Assembly: GCA_032622095.1 (NCBI GenBank) | Contig: CP136068.1 | Span: 55,856,928-55,920,927, forward strand | Reading direction: 5' to 3' | Length of the DNA stretch: 64,000 bases | Source: Siphonodentalium dalli | Taxonomy: Eukaryota; Mollusca; Scaphopoda; Gadilida; Siphonodentaliidae | Part shown: positions 1 to 9,310 of the stretch, in pieces | Layout: each line of letters begins with the position of its first letter | Position numbering within the stretch: position 1 is the first letter of the stretch | Made by a program: the position numbers and the translations under genes | Notes under the pieces: model-generated | What the model was told of the DNA's origin: nothing | The model's database searches: none | Seen by the model: only the letters and a program-made list of their open reading frames with translations

Positions 1-637
1 GTCATGTTGGCCCCAAGCTTTTCTTTCACAAGGATTATTCAAGATAGCAGGGGCTATATATCATGGAAAGCCAAGTTTTCACACGGAAGTGAACTCAAGC
101 AAATTTTCATATTTGTATTCACGAATAGTCCAATAAGAAATTATAACTAATCTCAGAACCTGAATTCATTTGACTGTTCAAGACGATGTCATTTACAAGT
201 TGTTAAAGATTCAATACCCGATATAATAGAAAGTAAATTATATTATTGTTTGTCAAAGATTGGGGTCCATGCCAATATGAATATACACATGAATATGGAG
301 ATGAGGACCAGCATTTCACCCTGTAGACGGGCTTCACAAAGGCTCTGGTTACAGATTTCCGCCATCAAAAAAATATAAAATCAGAATGGCGTTTTTTTCT
401 GGCCGGTGGGGACGCCGTCGTTACTGGGGCCGTACGTATTGGTTCAACGTGGTCAGGCCTATATCATTGTGAAATCAGAGCAATACACGGGACAGTCGCT
501 CGTCGTGGCTTGTTTCCAAACATAATTGGGTGTTTGTTATTAATTATTTCCAGTAGAGGGAAGACCTGTAGTGGGATACACCCACCAAAGCAGTACGCTA
601 GAAATGTGTTTTTGCTGAGGCTATTTAGGAGCGCGAA
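1..637. other. left-edge non-coding stretch
   Basis: No exon, RNA gene or repeat structure could be supported. The short open frames here have no family resemblance and overlap on both strands, as expected by chance. Confidence 0.5.
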
Positions 638-729
638 TGTTTCAATTCCATGTCTGTCGATTATTGCATACCAGAATGCATTCCTCGTCACCTGTGCAAA
701 GTCTGACATGCAATCGTGATACATATAAA

Positions 730-890
730 CGCACATACCAAATTTCATTCCATTCAGTTGAGACTAAAGTTATCATCCGGAAAGGAAAATTTATTACAAA
801 TTCCAACAAAAAGGGCCATAACTCTGGTGAAAATTTGTGTTCGGAACCTGAATTCGAACTTGACCTGTATTTTGTGCTTGTAAATGCGAA
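730..890 (+). repeat. dispersed repeat R1, single copy
   Basis: This stretch carries the R1 signature: 'aaatttcattccattcag', 'agttatcatccggaaa', 'gggccataactctggtgaaa' and 'cttgacctgtattttgtg'. The same modules recur at 15290-15905, 29090-30060 and 30970-31490. Reading frames through it are repeat-derived and not evidence of a gene. Confidence 0.85.
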
Positions 891-905
891 CGGGCAGACA
901 AATCT

Positions 906-1205
906 CTCTGTCTCTCCCTCCCACTCACCCAACTTCTCCGCTCTACTTGTTCTCTTTCTCTAGCTCCATCTTATCTCCTCTCCTGAAATCTCTCTCCAAC
1001 ATTATATTTAGTCCTTCCCAGCCACCCCCACTTAATGGAGAACAACATGGGAACAAACTTAGCATAAGCCCCAGGGCTTTAATCGCCTTTCCAATCACTC
1101 GTTTATGTATACATGCAATGTATTTTAAAATTGTGTTTGAATTGATGTTATTTACCTAAATGTATGCTATCAGGATTGGAAATAAATATGTTTACACTAA
1201 TATGC
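906..1205 (+). repeat. retroelement-like 3' tail, copy 1
   Basis: A pyrimidine-rich stretch leads to 'cataagccccagggctt' and ends in 'ggattggaaataaatatg' followed by 'tttacactaa'. A second copy with the same order of modules lies at 59985-60275. The AATAAA-like end and repeated 3' boundary suggest the 3' tail of a non-LTR retrotransposon or a SINE. No coding part is attached, so the family is not named. Confidence 0.5.
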
Positions 1206-1714
1206 ATGCATATATACAACGAGAACGAGGAACATGATTAGAATTATATCCGATTTACCATCTCTTGTAAAAGTTGCAACTTTGGTAGATTTATCATAAC
1301 AATAATATCGAAATTAATACGGATGAATATGGACAGCTGTCGAATAACTATGTGGAAATGCACATAAAATATGGTCTGGGACCTTATATAGTACCCGGCC
1401 TGCGCCCCCCCCCCCCCCCCGGACTTGACTTTACCGCACTCAGTTTGTTCCTTATTATAGTTAAACTTTTAGGCAATGTTAACACGAAAACAAAAGTGGC
1501 CGTGTAGACACCAGGCGCGTCCAGACAAGATGGTGTCCATCATGGCCGCCGTCTTTTCCGACGAGGCACTAAGTCAGTTTGATGCAAATTTATAGTGAGA
1601 GAATCTTGTCAAATTCATTATTTTATTTTTATTTTTGTGAAACAAGACATAATTCCACCTTTATAGGTCAAAATTGGATCTCCCCATACAAATGGCCACC
1701 AGAATGGGTGATAC
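1206..1714. other. intergenic stretch with C-homopolymer
   Basis: AT-rich sequence with no gene signal. It contains a run of about 18 C near 1406-1420, a common assembly and slippage weak point. Confidence 0.5.
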
Positions 1715-4080
1715 TAATTACCGAGAACAAGTCTAAAATTAATAATTAAATCTTAATAATGTTCAATTACAGTGTATATATCAATCTTAAGTGAATATTA
1801 TACCATATTTGACCTTTTGAATGACATATATGTAGTTATTATGAGTATACCGAGAAGTTGAAACATCGCGCAGCCGTCGTGCTTGTTCTCGGTTGGCGGT
1901 AACTACAAAGGCATGAGCCCTGCCTAAGTGTTAATTAACTAAGTACTAGCTGCATGATGGGTCTGATTGGTAAACAAAATTCATAGAGTTGAGTTATATT
2001 TGGTGCATATAACTGTTAATCACGCAAGAATTGAAAACAGAAGTAAAACATTCATCATCATTCCCCAGTTTATTGTTGAGCGGGCAGGACGTATTATTAC
2101 GTGCGCTCGAGCAACAGTATGGCGATCAGACAGATTCGTAGGTTAGTGTCACTCTACTCCGTTTCACTCCATGACGTCACCAAAAACGACGTAAAACCTC
2201 GTGGCGTTCTGACATTTTTACTGTGCCGCGTTTTTGCTATGTTTATTTTATGTGTTGTTTTCGATTATTTGTTTGTCGCCGATATCGCCATATGTCGGGA
2301 TTCCCTGTTTCTATATTTAAAACTGGCATGCTCGTAGTGAGCCTCGATTTCGATTTTTTCTCCCAGGTCAAAATACGTCAGAGTTATGACAAAAAAATAT
2401 CGACCTACATTTTCTCCATCAGAACTCTACATCAAAGAGTCTATAGACTCCTTCGGGACCTACATAGACTCCTTCATTTGGAAATTTGTACTTGTAATTG
2501 GGAAGTTTTATCATTTTTGGTTTGTGCGAAGACCTCTTTTTATCGTGCGGGAAAAGAGACACATTCAAAACGCGATTCCGTAATTCGACGCAATAGGCTG
2601 AATAGCCTATCCTTCAGCCGAGTTCCGGGTCAAATACGACGAATGACGTAACACAAAACAAAACGCATTTGTTGACACAAACACCGTTTGAAGAGTTTAT
2701 TATTACATAAAATGATCGTTATTGATTAATTATTGATAAATTATTGATATTTATTGTTGCATATTGGCTGCTATCAATATTTACACAAATGGTATTAATT
2801 ATTTCTTATAATTGCTCCTTTGGTCAACTTTGACTATCGGAAAATGAAAATATGCCGCTGAAAAAAATGTAATCGATAGTCTCATCCTTTCGGCAACATG
2901 GAATTGGTTTTAATTACTTAAATGATTAATATAGTAATTTGCCTTTTATCTGTGATGAAATGAGAAATGGTAATTGTCTTTTTTTGCTAACATTAAATAA
3001 AATAAAATAAATTAAGTAAAATACAGTGAAATTATTTTTTATTACATTTTTGCGCACGTTGGCATCTCTCTGAGTGCATTCTAGTTTATAGTGCATCTTG
3101 TCGCTGTTCCAATTGACTGGTCTAAGTCGCTTGTGAGTTATGTGGCCGACCTTCAGGTTAGCTGCCCGAGCGGCTTAGGTGAGCTGTTGACTGACTTGGC
3201 AGGGGATTATGGAATTAATCCCCTCGGCTTTGTTGGCGGCCTTGGATAGACAACACCCTCAGTTGGACTCTTCACCAAACTAAGGGGGGCTTCGTGATTC
3301 TATCCGTGAAATACAGGACTGCAGCAGCTGGACAGTGGTGCCTGAAAACTAACTTGCCAGTTTCACATACCCCAGCAAGTGCATAATATGTCTTTAAATT
3401 AAAACTTGTTCTCGGTAAATTTGACCGCACATATGGAGAGCGGTGCATTTTTTATATCTCTTAGCTGATCGTTTAAACAACATCGAAACGTCTATCTGTT
3501 TAATCTGGCAGTTTTAAAAATGTCTAGTCCGTCGATAATTTGATGTTGTTAATCTTGACATGAATTAATTGGTAAAATATCGTCTGTTTTGTGTAAGTAT
3601 ATCGGCTGCTATATATGCACTGTCTCATCAAATGTTCGATCCACTTTCATTTGCTAATTTAAGAAGAAACACCTCGACCTTTGTATACACAACTCAATGA
3701 ATTTTGATCACCAATCACACAGCTAGTTCTTAGCTAATTAACACATAGGCACGGCTCATGCCTTTGAGTTACCGCCAACCGAGAACAAGAACAGCGGATC
3801 GGTATACCCATAATAACAACATATATGTCATTTAATAGGTAAAACATGGCATAATATTCACTCAAGATTGATATATACACTATACTTGAACATTATTATG
3901 ACTTAATTATTAATTTTAGAATTGTGCTCGGTTGTTCTCGCCGATATACCCATAATAACTACATATATGTCATTTAAAAGGTCAAACATGGCATAATATT
4001 CACTAAAGATTGATATATACACTATAATTGAACATTATTATGACTTAATTATTAATTTTAGACTTGTTCTCGGTAAATAG
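1715..4080. mobile_element. long-inverted-repeat DNA element, non-autonomous
   Basis: The left arm (about 1712-1945) starts 'gatactaattaccgagaac' and its reverse complement is found at the right end (3732-4084). The arms match over about 230 bp, including 'ctcggttggcggtaact' and 'ggcatgagcc'. The right arm holds two tandem copies of the outer ~150-bp module (about 3780-3925 and 3926-4076); the left arm holds one. The 1.8-kb interior has no convincing coding sequence. A perfect CRE palindrome, tgacgtca, lies at 2172-2179. No clear target-site duplication was found, so the superfamily is left open. Confidence 0.65.
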
Positions 4081-4139
4081 TATCTCCGACCAGAATAGCC
4101 ACCGGCAGTGGAAAATATTAGGTTGTTTCCCTATATATA

Positions 4140-4795
4140 TTTTACTAGCTGGTGGGCCCGACTTCGTCCGGGCTGTTTCTCCTCTGCTTTCCGTCAAAAG
4201 GCGCGATTTGACCTTGAATTGACAATTTTGAAGGTCAAGGTCAGGTCGGAGTCACGATTTGACCAGTCCAAAACACTCCCCGGACAAAAGTAACCTAGGT
4301 ATCAAATATCGTCGAAATCCGTCCGTTTTACCCGATATGACATTTAATTGACCATTTTGAAGGTCAATGTCAGGTCGGGGTCACGATTTGACCCGTCGAA
4401 AACACTCCCCGGACAAAAGTACCCATAGGTATCAAATTTCGTCGAAATCCGTCCGTTTTACCAGATTTGACCTTGAATTGACCATTTTGAAGGTCAAGGT
4501 CAGGTCGGGGTCACGATTTGACCCGTTGAAAACACTCCCCGGACAAAAGTATCCCTAGGTATCAAATTTCGTCGAAATCCGTCCGTTTTACCCGATTTGA
4601 CCTTGAATTGACCATTTTGAAGGTCAAGGTCAGGTCGGGGTCACGATTTGACCCGTCAAAAACACTCTCCGGACAAAATTACCCCTAGGTATAAAATTTC
4701 GTCGAAATCCGTCTGGCAGTTTTCCTGGCCATTGCTAACAGACAAACAGACAGAAGTCCCAAAATATATATTAGACTAGATCAGTTTCTGCGGTT
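4140..4795 (+). repeat. 130-bp tandem repeat in a dispersed element
   Basis: Four head-to-tail units of 129-130 bp, with 'gtcacgatttgacc' starting at 4251, 4380, 4510 and 4640. Each unit contains 'gaaggtcaaggtcaggtc', 'acactccccggacaaaagta' and 'cgtcgaaatccgtc'. The array opens with 'ctagctggtgggcccgactt' and closes with 'acagacaaacagacag'. An inverted, diverged fragment lies at 57380-57600, so the family is dispersed. The open frames here come from the repeat period. Confidence 0.85.
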
Positions 4796-4886
4796 TTGGA
4801 ACTGGTTGAGAATTGTGACTTTAATTTGTAATTATTTTTCATTTTATCTGATCATTGGAGCAATGAAAATATGACATTCTTGTGGT

Positions 4887-4892
4887 CCCAGC
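4887..4892 (+). repeat. 6-bp target-site duplication, left
   Basis: cccagc directly abuts the outer end of the left inverted repeat; the identical cccagc abuts the right end at 7925-7930. Six bases is the duplication length known for Polintons. Confidence 0.85.
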
Positions 4893-5439
4893 AGTAGTAT
4901 ATAACGAGCTGTCTCAGCCCCAAGCGAGGTGGAGCCGTGGAGCCAATGTTTACATAACACGTTGCTTTGTTGTGTTGTTAAGGGGGGTATTTAAATTTAA
5001 AGGTAGACAATGGGTTTAAAGGGACAACAATTGAATTTAAATGCCTGTTATTGAAAGATGGATTTAAAGGGAAAGATAGAAAAATGAATCGGGTCATTGA
5101 ATTTAATGAGTGTGTTGAATGGGTTGTAATTGATAGAGTATACAAGAATGAATCGGGTCATTGAAACTGTTTCGAACGAGATCGGGTCAGTGATTTATCT
5201 AGCGGGAGGTATAATTGAAAGATAGATATATAAGAATTTGTTTTGTGCGGACGCAATGGTCATAGCTGAATTAGATAGGATCTTGCATGGGATAACATTA
5301 TATCGAGGGATGTCTAATTTATGAAACAGTATTTTTTAACAAGATGGCTATCAGATCGGTTTGAGATTGACACGTAAATGAATACTGTTTGCTATAAACA
5401 TAATTATACCGAGTAATCTTTAGGGCGAATTTTATCAAT

Positions 5440-5693
5440 ATGGAGTTTCCTAAAACATCGTTAGACTGCATACGATTGTTATACATAAGCTCAGATAACG
5501 AGTCGGATTTCGAAGCCGAATATGAATCTGGCTTGAATTCGATGGTGGAATGGATGCCGAATGTTACGAGTCAATATCTAGCGAGTCAGAGCATGAATTA
5601 GCATGGGAAACTGATTGGGACGTCCAAGTAATGGAATGGCAAGATAAGTCCTCATCCGATGACAGTGGGTACGAAGCGGACGATGACGAATGA
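5440..5693 (+). pseudogene. left-arm copy of the acidic small frame, broken
   Basis: This corresponds to the frame at 7110-7376 in the other arm. It starts with the same MEFPKTSLDCIRLLYISS, but the copy is broken. It is part of the fossil Polinton-type element. Confidence 0.6.
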
Positions 5694-5772
5694 ATACAGC
5701 GAAAAAGAAAAACTCGGGATTCTTTTGAACCCCCAACTATCAATTAATATTAGCTATCGATAATCGCTCGGT

Positions 5773-5838
5773 TGATTCAGTTGGTTAGGACTCCAAGCAG
5801 ATATTTCGTCACAGGTCGAGCAAGTCGTGGGTTCAAAC
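5773..5838 (+). promoter_or_regulatory. tRNA-like A and B boxes in left arm
   Basis: 'tgattcagttgg' (5773-5784) resembles a Pol III A box and 'ggttcaaac' (5830-5838) a B box, about 45 bp apart as in a tRNA gene. The flanks do not pair into an acceptor stem and the T stem is poor. This is a tRNA-like relic or internal promoter, not a tRNA gene. Confidence 0.4.
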
Positions 5839-6151
5839 AGAGTGTTAGTGGTCGACAAGTTTGAACATAACCTTTGGGCGCCGCTGGTTTACAGATATCA
5901 CGTGGTTTCAGCCACCAAGGTAGAGTTTATCCCTGTAGCAGAAGGTGACCGTATATGATCGAAAACATGAATGATACGAAATATTCGTAGCAAAACGGTT
6001 CTATCGGGGCGGCTAGTATCACGAAGGGGGGGGGGGGGGGGGGGGGGGCACTAAACAGAAAACTGACACAAATAAAAAAGAATCAATTCAGGACCAGGAC
6101 AGACAAATATTAAAACTTCCGACTGAAAAAGAAAATGATTATTTCGAAGAG

Positions 6152-6541
6152 GTGTGGTTACAGGCCCAAGATGACAATAAAGCAGAATTAGATGAATTAG
6201 TTGAAGGTTATATGAAGAAAGGATTGACGGAAGAAGAGGCTGAAGAAAAATCGAAAGTGAAGATACGTCCCGAGTATGAGAGGCGTTTCTTAAACATATA
6301 CGCTGCATTTATACAGAATTTACTTGAAGTTAGTGGTGGGAAAACTCATATCAAGATCATGGATCGTGTGTATAAGATGCTAGATGATGGCTATGCTATA
6401 CTCCCTGCCGTTCGGATTTCATTGAGGACATATAAACCCCTCCTGATGGAGTACATGAGAAATGAAAGTAAGGAAAAAAATGATAAACAGGTGGATTCCT
6501 CTCAAGAATCTGAGCAAGATGACGACGATGACAATCGATGA
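6152..6541 (+). CDS. unrecognised protein in Polinton-type element, plus strand
   Basis: The frame is open from the G-run at ~6050 and closes at 6541; no ATG precedes the conserved-looking part, so the start is uncertain (6152 is a GTG). Visible features are a charged helix-rich stretch (ELDELVEGYMKKGLTEEEAE), a middle region with RPEYERRFLNIYAAFIQNLL, then RISLRTYKPLLMEYM, and an acidic tail of Asp and Glu. Codon use looks protein-like rather than random. It converges tail to tail with the minus-strand frame ending at 6396. I do not recognise the family. It could be an element protein or a captured host fragment. Confidence 0.5.
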   Translation: MWLQAQDDNKAELDELVEGYMKKGLTEEEAEEKSKVKIRPEYERRFLNIYAAFIQNLLEVSGGKTHIKIMDRVYKMLDDGYAILPAVRISLRTYKPLLMEYMRNESKEKNDKQVDSSQESEQDDDDDNR

Positions 6542-6743
6542 TTAATTGCAATAAACCTCTTATTTTTGGTGCCGAATCAAGCAAATGTTGATATACTAAC
6601 TGTTTATTTGTCTTTATTATTTCATCTAATATTGGTGTTCGTAAAACAGCGTTATATATTCCTTTTATAGTACCAATATGTATCAATGGTATCTTCTTAT
6701 CTGCGATATCCGCTAATAGTTTGGTTACTTCAATATATCTCAT
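6396..6743 (-). CDS. unrecognised protein in Polinton-type element, minus strand
   Basis: An ATG at 6743 lies just inside the C-run that borders the right arm. The first ~70 residues look like a real helical protein (MRYIEVTKLLADIADKKIPL, then IYNAVLRTPILDEIIKTNKQ and GLLQLIID). The last ~45 residues overlap the 3' end of the plus-strand frame and are probably its shadow. The convergent arrangement matches the compact gene layout of Polintons. The family is not recognised. Confidence 0.4.
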   Translation of the reverse strand: MRYIEVTKLLADIADKKIPLIHIGTIKGIYNAVLRTPILDEIIKTNKQLVYQHLLDSAPKIRGLLQLIIDCHRRHLAQILERNPPVYHFFPYFHFSCTPSGGVYMSSMKSERQGV

Positions 6744-6763
6744 TTATCTTCTCTATAATATCT

Positions 6764-7924
6764 GCCCCCCCCCCCCCTTCGTGATACTAGCCGCCCCGAT
6801 AGAACCGTTTTGCTACGAATATTTCGTATCATTCATGTTTTCGATCATATACGGTCACCTTCTGCTACAGGGATAAACTCTACCTTGGTGGCTGAAACCA
6901 CGTGATATCTGTAAACCAGCGGCGCCCAGAGGTTATGTTCAAACTTGTCGACCACTAACACTCTGTTTGAACCCACGACTTGCTCGACCTGTGACGAAAT
7001 ATCTGCTTGGAGTCCTAACCAACTGAATCAACCGAGCGATTATCGATAGCTAATATTAATTGATAGTTGGGGGTTCAAAAGAATCCCGAGTTTTTCTTTT
7101 TCGCTGTATTCATTTGTCATCGTCCGCTTCGTACCCACTGTCATCGGATGAGGACTGATCTTGCCATTCCATTACTTGGACGTCCCAATCAGTTTCCCAT
7201 GCTAATTCACGCTCTGACTCGCTAGATATTGACTCGTAACATTCGGCATCCATTCCACCATCGAATTCAAGCCAGAAATCCGAATTTGATTCATATTCGG
7301 CTTCGAAATCCGACTCGTTATCTGAGCTTATGTATAACAATCGTATGCAGTCTAACGATGTTTTAGGAAACTCCATATTGATAAAATTCGCCCTAAAGAT
7401 TACTCGGTATAATTATGTTTATAGCAAACAGTATTCATTTACGTGTCAATCTCAAACCGATCTGATAGCCATCTTGTTAAAAAATACTGTTTCATAAATT
7501 AGACATCCCTCGATATAATGTTATCCCATGCAAGAGCCTATCTAATTCAGCTATGACCATTGCGTCCGCACAAAACAAATTCTTATATATCTATCTTTCA
7601 ATTATACCTCCCGCTAGATAAATCACTGACCCGATCTCGTTCGAAACAGTTTCAATGACCCGATTCATTCTTGTATACTCTATCAATTACAACCCATTCA
7701 ACACACTCATTAAATTCAATGACCCGATTCATTTTTCTATCTTTCCCTTTAAATCCATCTTTCAATAACAGGCATTTAAATTCAATTGTTGTCCCTTTAA
7801 ACCCATTGTCTACCTTTAAATTTAAATACCCCCCCTTAACAACACAACAAAGCAACGTGTTATGTAAACATTGGCTCCACGGCTCCACCTCGCTTGGGGC
7901 TGAGACAGCTCGTTATATACTACT
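6764..7924 (-). repeat. right terminal inverted repeat of the Polinton-type element
   Basis: Reverse complement of 4893-6048. The inner edge is a C-homopolymer of about 14 (6764-6777) mirroring the G-run of the left arm. It carries the intact-looking copy of the acidic small frame and the mirrored tRNA-like boxes (6965-7030). Confidence 0.9.
7110..7376 (-). CDS. acidic 88-aa small protein in the inverted repeat
   Basis: An ATG-started frame reading MEFPKTSLDCIRLLYISSDN and then a very acidic, Ser-rich body (SISSESERELAWETDW, SSSDDSGYEADDDK). The related copy in the opposite arm is at 5440-5693. It has no recognised domain, signal peptide or membrane segment. Its composition suggests an unstructured acidic peptide, perhaps an activation-like or DNA-mimic segment; that is inference. 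It belongs to a fossil element, and coding status is unproven. Confidence 0.45.
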   Translation of the reverse strand: MEFPKTSLDCIRLLYISSDNESDFEAEYESNSDFWLEFDGGMDAECYESISSESERELAWETDWDVQVMEWQDQSSSDDSGYEADDDK

Positions 7925-7930
7925 CCCAGC
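7925..7930 (+). repeat. 6-bp target-site duplication, right
   Basis: cccagc, identical to 4887-4892, directly follows the right terminus of the element. Confidence 0.85.
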
Positions 7931-8307
7931 CCCCTCCAATCCCTCAAAAAAATGTACAGAACGCCGTATCATAACATTTAACAACAGAAAAGCACAATTG
8001 GGATTATACTGAGTCATATTTCAGCAAGAAATGAGCAGAACTGTGTAATGTAAGTGAGGAATACCACAACACATTGGAACCGAAAGTGTTACACTGGCTC
8101 AAAATGGCCACCAAAATTTGGAAAATGGTAGAATTTGCCCCAGCGTGCCATGGAATCGCTTACAAGTTGTGGTTGATGAAATTCACTGTTCATCCTTCTA
8201 AACATTGAATACTAACATGTGTGGTGTAGCTTGGTTAATTGTTACGATCGTAACAAAGAAATAAAAAAAAATCAGCAAAATTATCACTTTTCAGGTTATA
8301 TAGCTTG
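7931..8307. other. non-coding stretch
   Basis: No gene, repeat or RNA signal was recognised. Confidence 0.5.
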
Positions 8308-8975
8308 AGATTAGATACGACAATCGGAAGTAATTTCTTCCCCATATTACTTGGGATAATTAACCCACAGATGTCCAACTCCCAATATGCATTATGTACT
8401 TCTTACCCTATGTAATACCTTCGTGAAATACACCACAGGTATAACTGAAGTACATGGTGACCCACACTAGACATATTCATAGACTGAGATTAGTCATGAT
8501 GACCAGAAATCGTCAACCCCATTACTTCGAGTAGTTAACACACAGCAGTCCAAATCTCAATATGCATTACACTCGTGCCCTAAATGTTCTGCGTGGGCTA
8601 GTCTCAAATTCTCGACAGATTTTGTGAAAATAAATTAGAACACATTCAGCTTTTTATGGGAATAAATCATCAAAAAGCTATATAAATATCAGAAACGAAT
8701 GTAGTGGGTGTGTGTTATTGTGGGATATAGTGCCGTGGTCTTGGGGGGGGGGGCACAGCGCTTTTTTACCAAATAGCACACACACTCACTACATTCAATT
8801 CATGTATGTGATACCTTCGTGACATACTCCATATGTATAACTCAAGTACATGGTGACCCAAACTAAACATATATTCATAGGCAGAGGTTAGTTAGGATGA
8901 CTAGAAGTCGTTTCTCCCCCGCTGACTCAGACTAGTTAACCCACAGCAGTCAAAATCTCATTATGCTTTAATGCT
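8308..8975 (+). repeat. 174-bp repeat, three diverged copies with an insertion
   Basis: Copies start near 8308 and 8482 ('gagattagatacg', 'gagattagtcatg'), with a third around 8805-8975. Shared modules are 'taataccttcgtgaaatac', 'gtacatggtgacccacacta' and 'taacccacagcagtc'. Between 8590 and 8808 a ~215-bp insertion with inverted ends ('gaatgtagtg...gtgtgt' near 8697 and 'acacacactcactacattc' near 8780) separates copies two and three. Confidence 0.7.
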
Positions 8976-9084
8976 GAATATGCAAATATTTAAAACTCTG
9001 CCATGACGGTGACCAGATGACCACCCGGAAAGACTGAGTGCGTACGACAAGTGTCCTTGGTAGCTGGGAGAAATCAGTACATTT

Positions 9085-9310
9085 TGTTGAGTTTAATTTG
9101 AATTATTGATATCATAAAATGTTGGGGAATTAGTGATATCACAAAATCATTATAAGATAACACAAATTGGAATTAGTGATATCATAAATTAATTTTGATA
9201 TTACTAAATCGAATGTATGATATCACAAAATAAGTAAGCATTTAGTTATATCAATAATTCAATTTTATGATATCAAAAAATGATTTAATGATTTAACGGA
9301 ACTTATGATA
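9085..9310 (+). repeat. AT-rich cluster of GATATCA palindromes
   Basis: At least five diverged copies of 'rtgatatcayaaaat' occur in both orientations, with the gatatc palindrome at the centre, embedded in 75-80% A+T. The function is not evident. Confidence 0.6.

Larger units (their letters stand above)
4893..6048 (+). repeat. left terminal inverted repeat of the Polinton-type element
   Basis: It matches the reverse complement of 6764-7924 almost base for base. It carries an acidic small reading frame (5440-5693), tRNA-like promoter boxes (5773-5838), and a G-homopolymer of about 22 at its inner edge (6027-6048). Confidence 0.9.
4893..7924. mobile_element. short Polinton/Maverick-type element, fossil
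   Basis: A 3032-bp element made of two long terminal inverted repeats (4893-6048 and 6764-7924) around a ~715-bp centre. It is flanked by a perfect 6-bp duplication. Both ends begin 5'-AGTAGTATATAAC, an AG terminus with a short tandem AGT. Long inverted repeats, AG ends and a 6-bp duplication together are the known Polinton/Maverick hallmarks. No polymerase B, integrase, protease or ATPase is present, so it cannot be autonomous. The arms are nearly identical apart from a few small differences, so the insertion looks young. The superfamily call rests on structure, not on a recognised protein. Confidence 0.78.

Noticed and set aside
2101-2651. Gene inside the 1715-4080 element
   Set aside because: Overlapping short frames in different registers, without protein-like composition or motifs.
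3140-3260. tRNA-Leu/Ser-like text (gctgcccgagcggctta)
   Set aside because: No acceptor, anticodon or T-arm pairing and no B box at the right distance.
5773-5838. A functional tRNA gene in the element's arm
   Set aside because: Box motifs are present but the stems do not pair; listed only as tRNA-like.
6050-6743. Assigning the central frames to Polinton capsid, protease or ATPase
   Set aside because: No catalytic or Walker motif and no recognisable family signature; length is too short for the major capsid.
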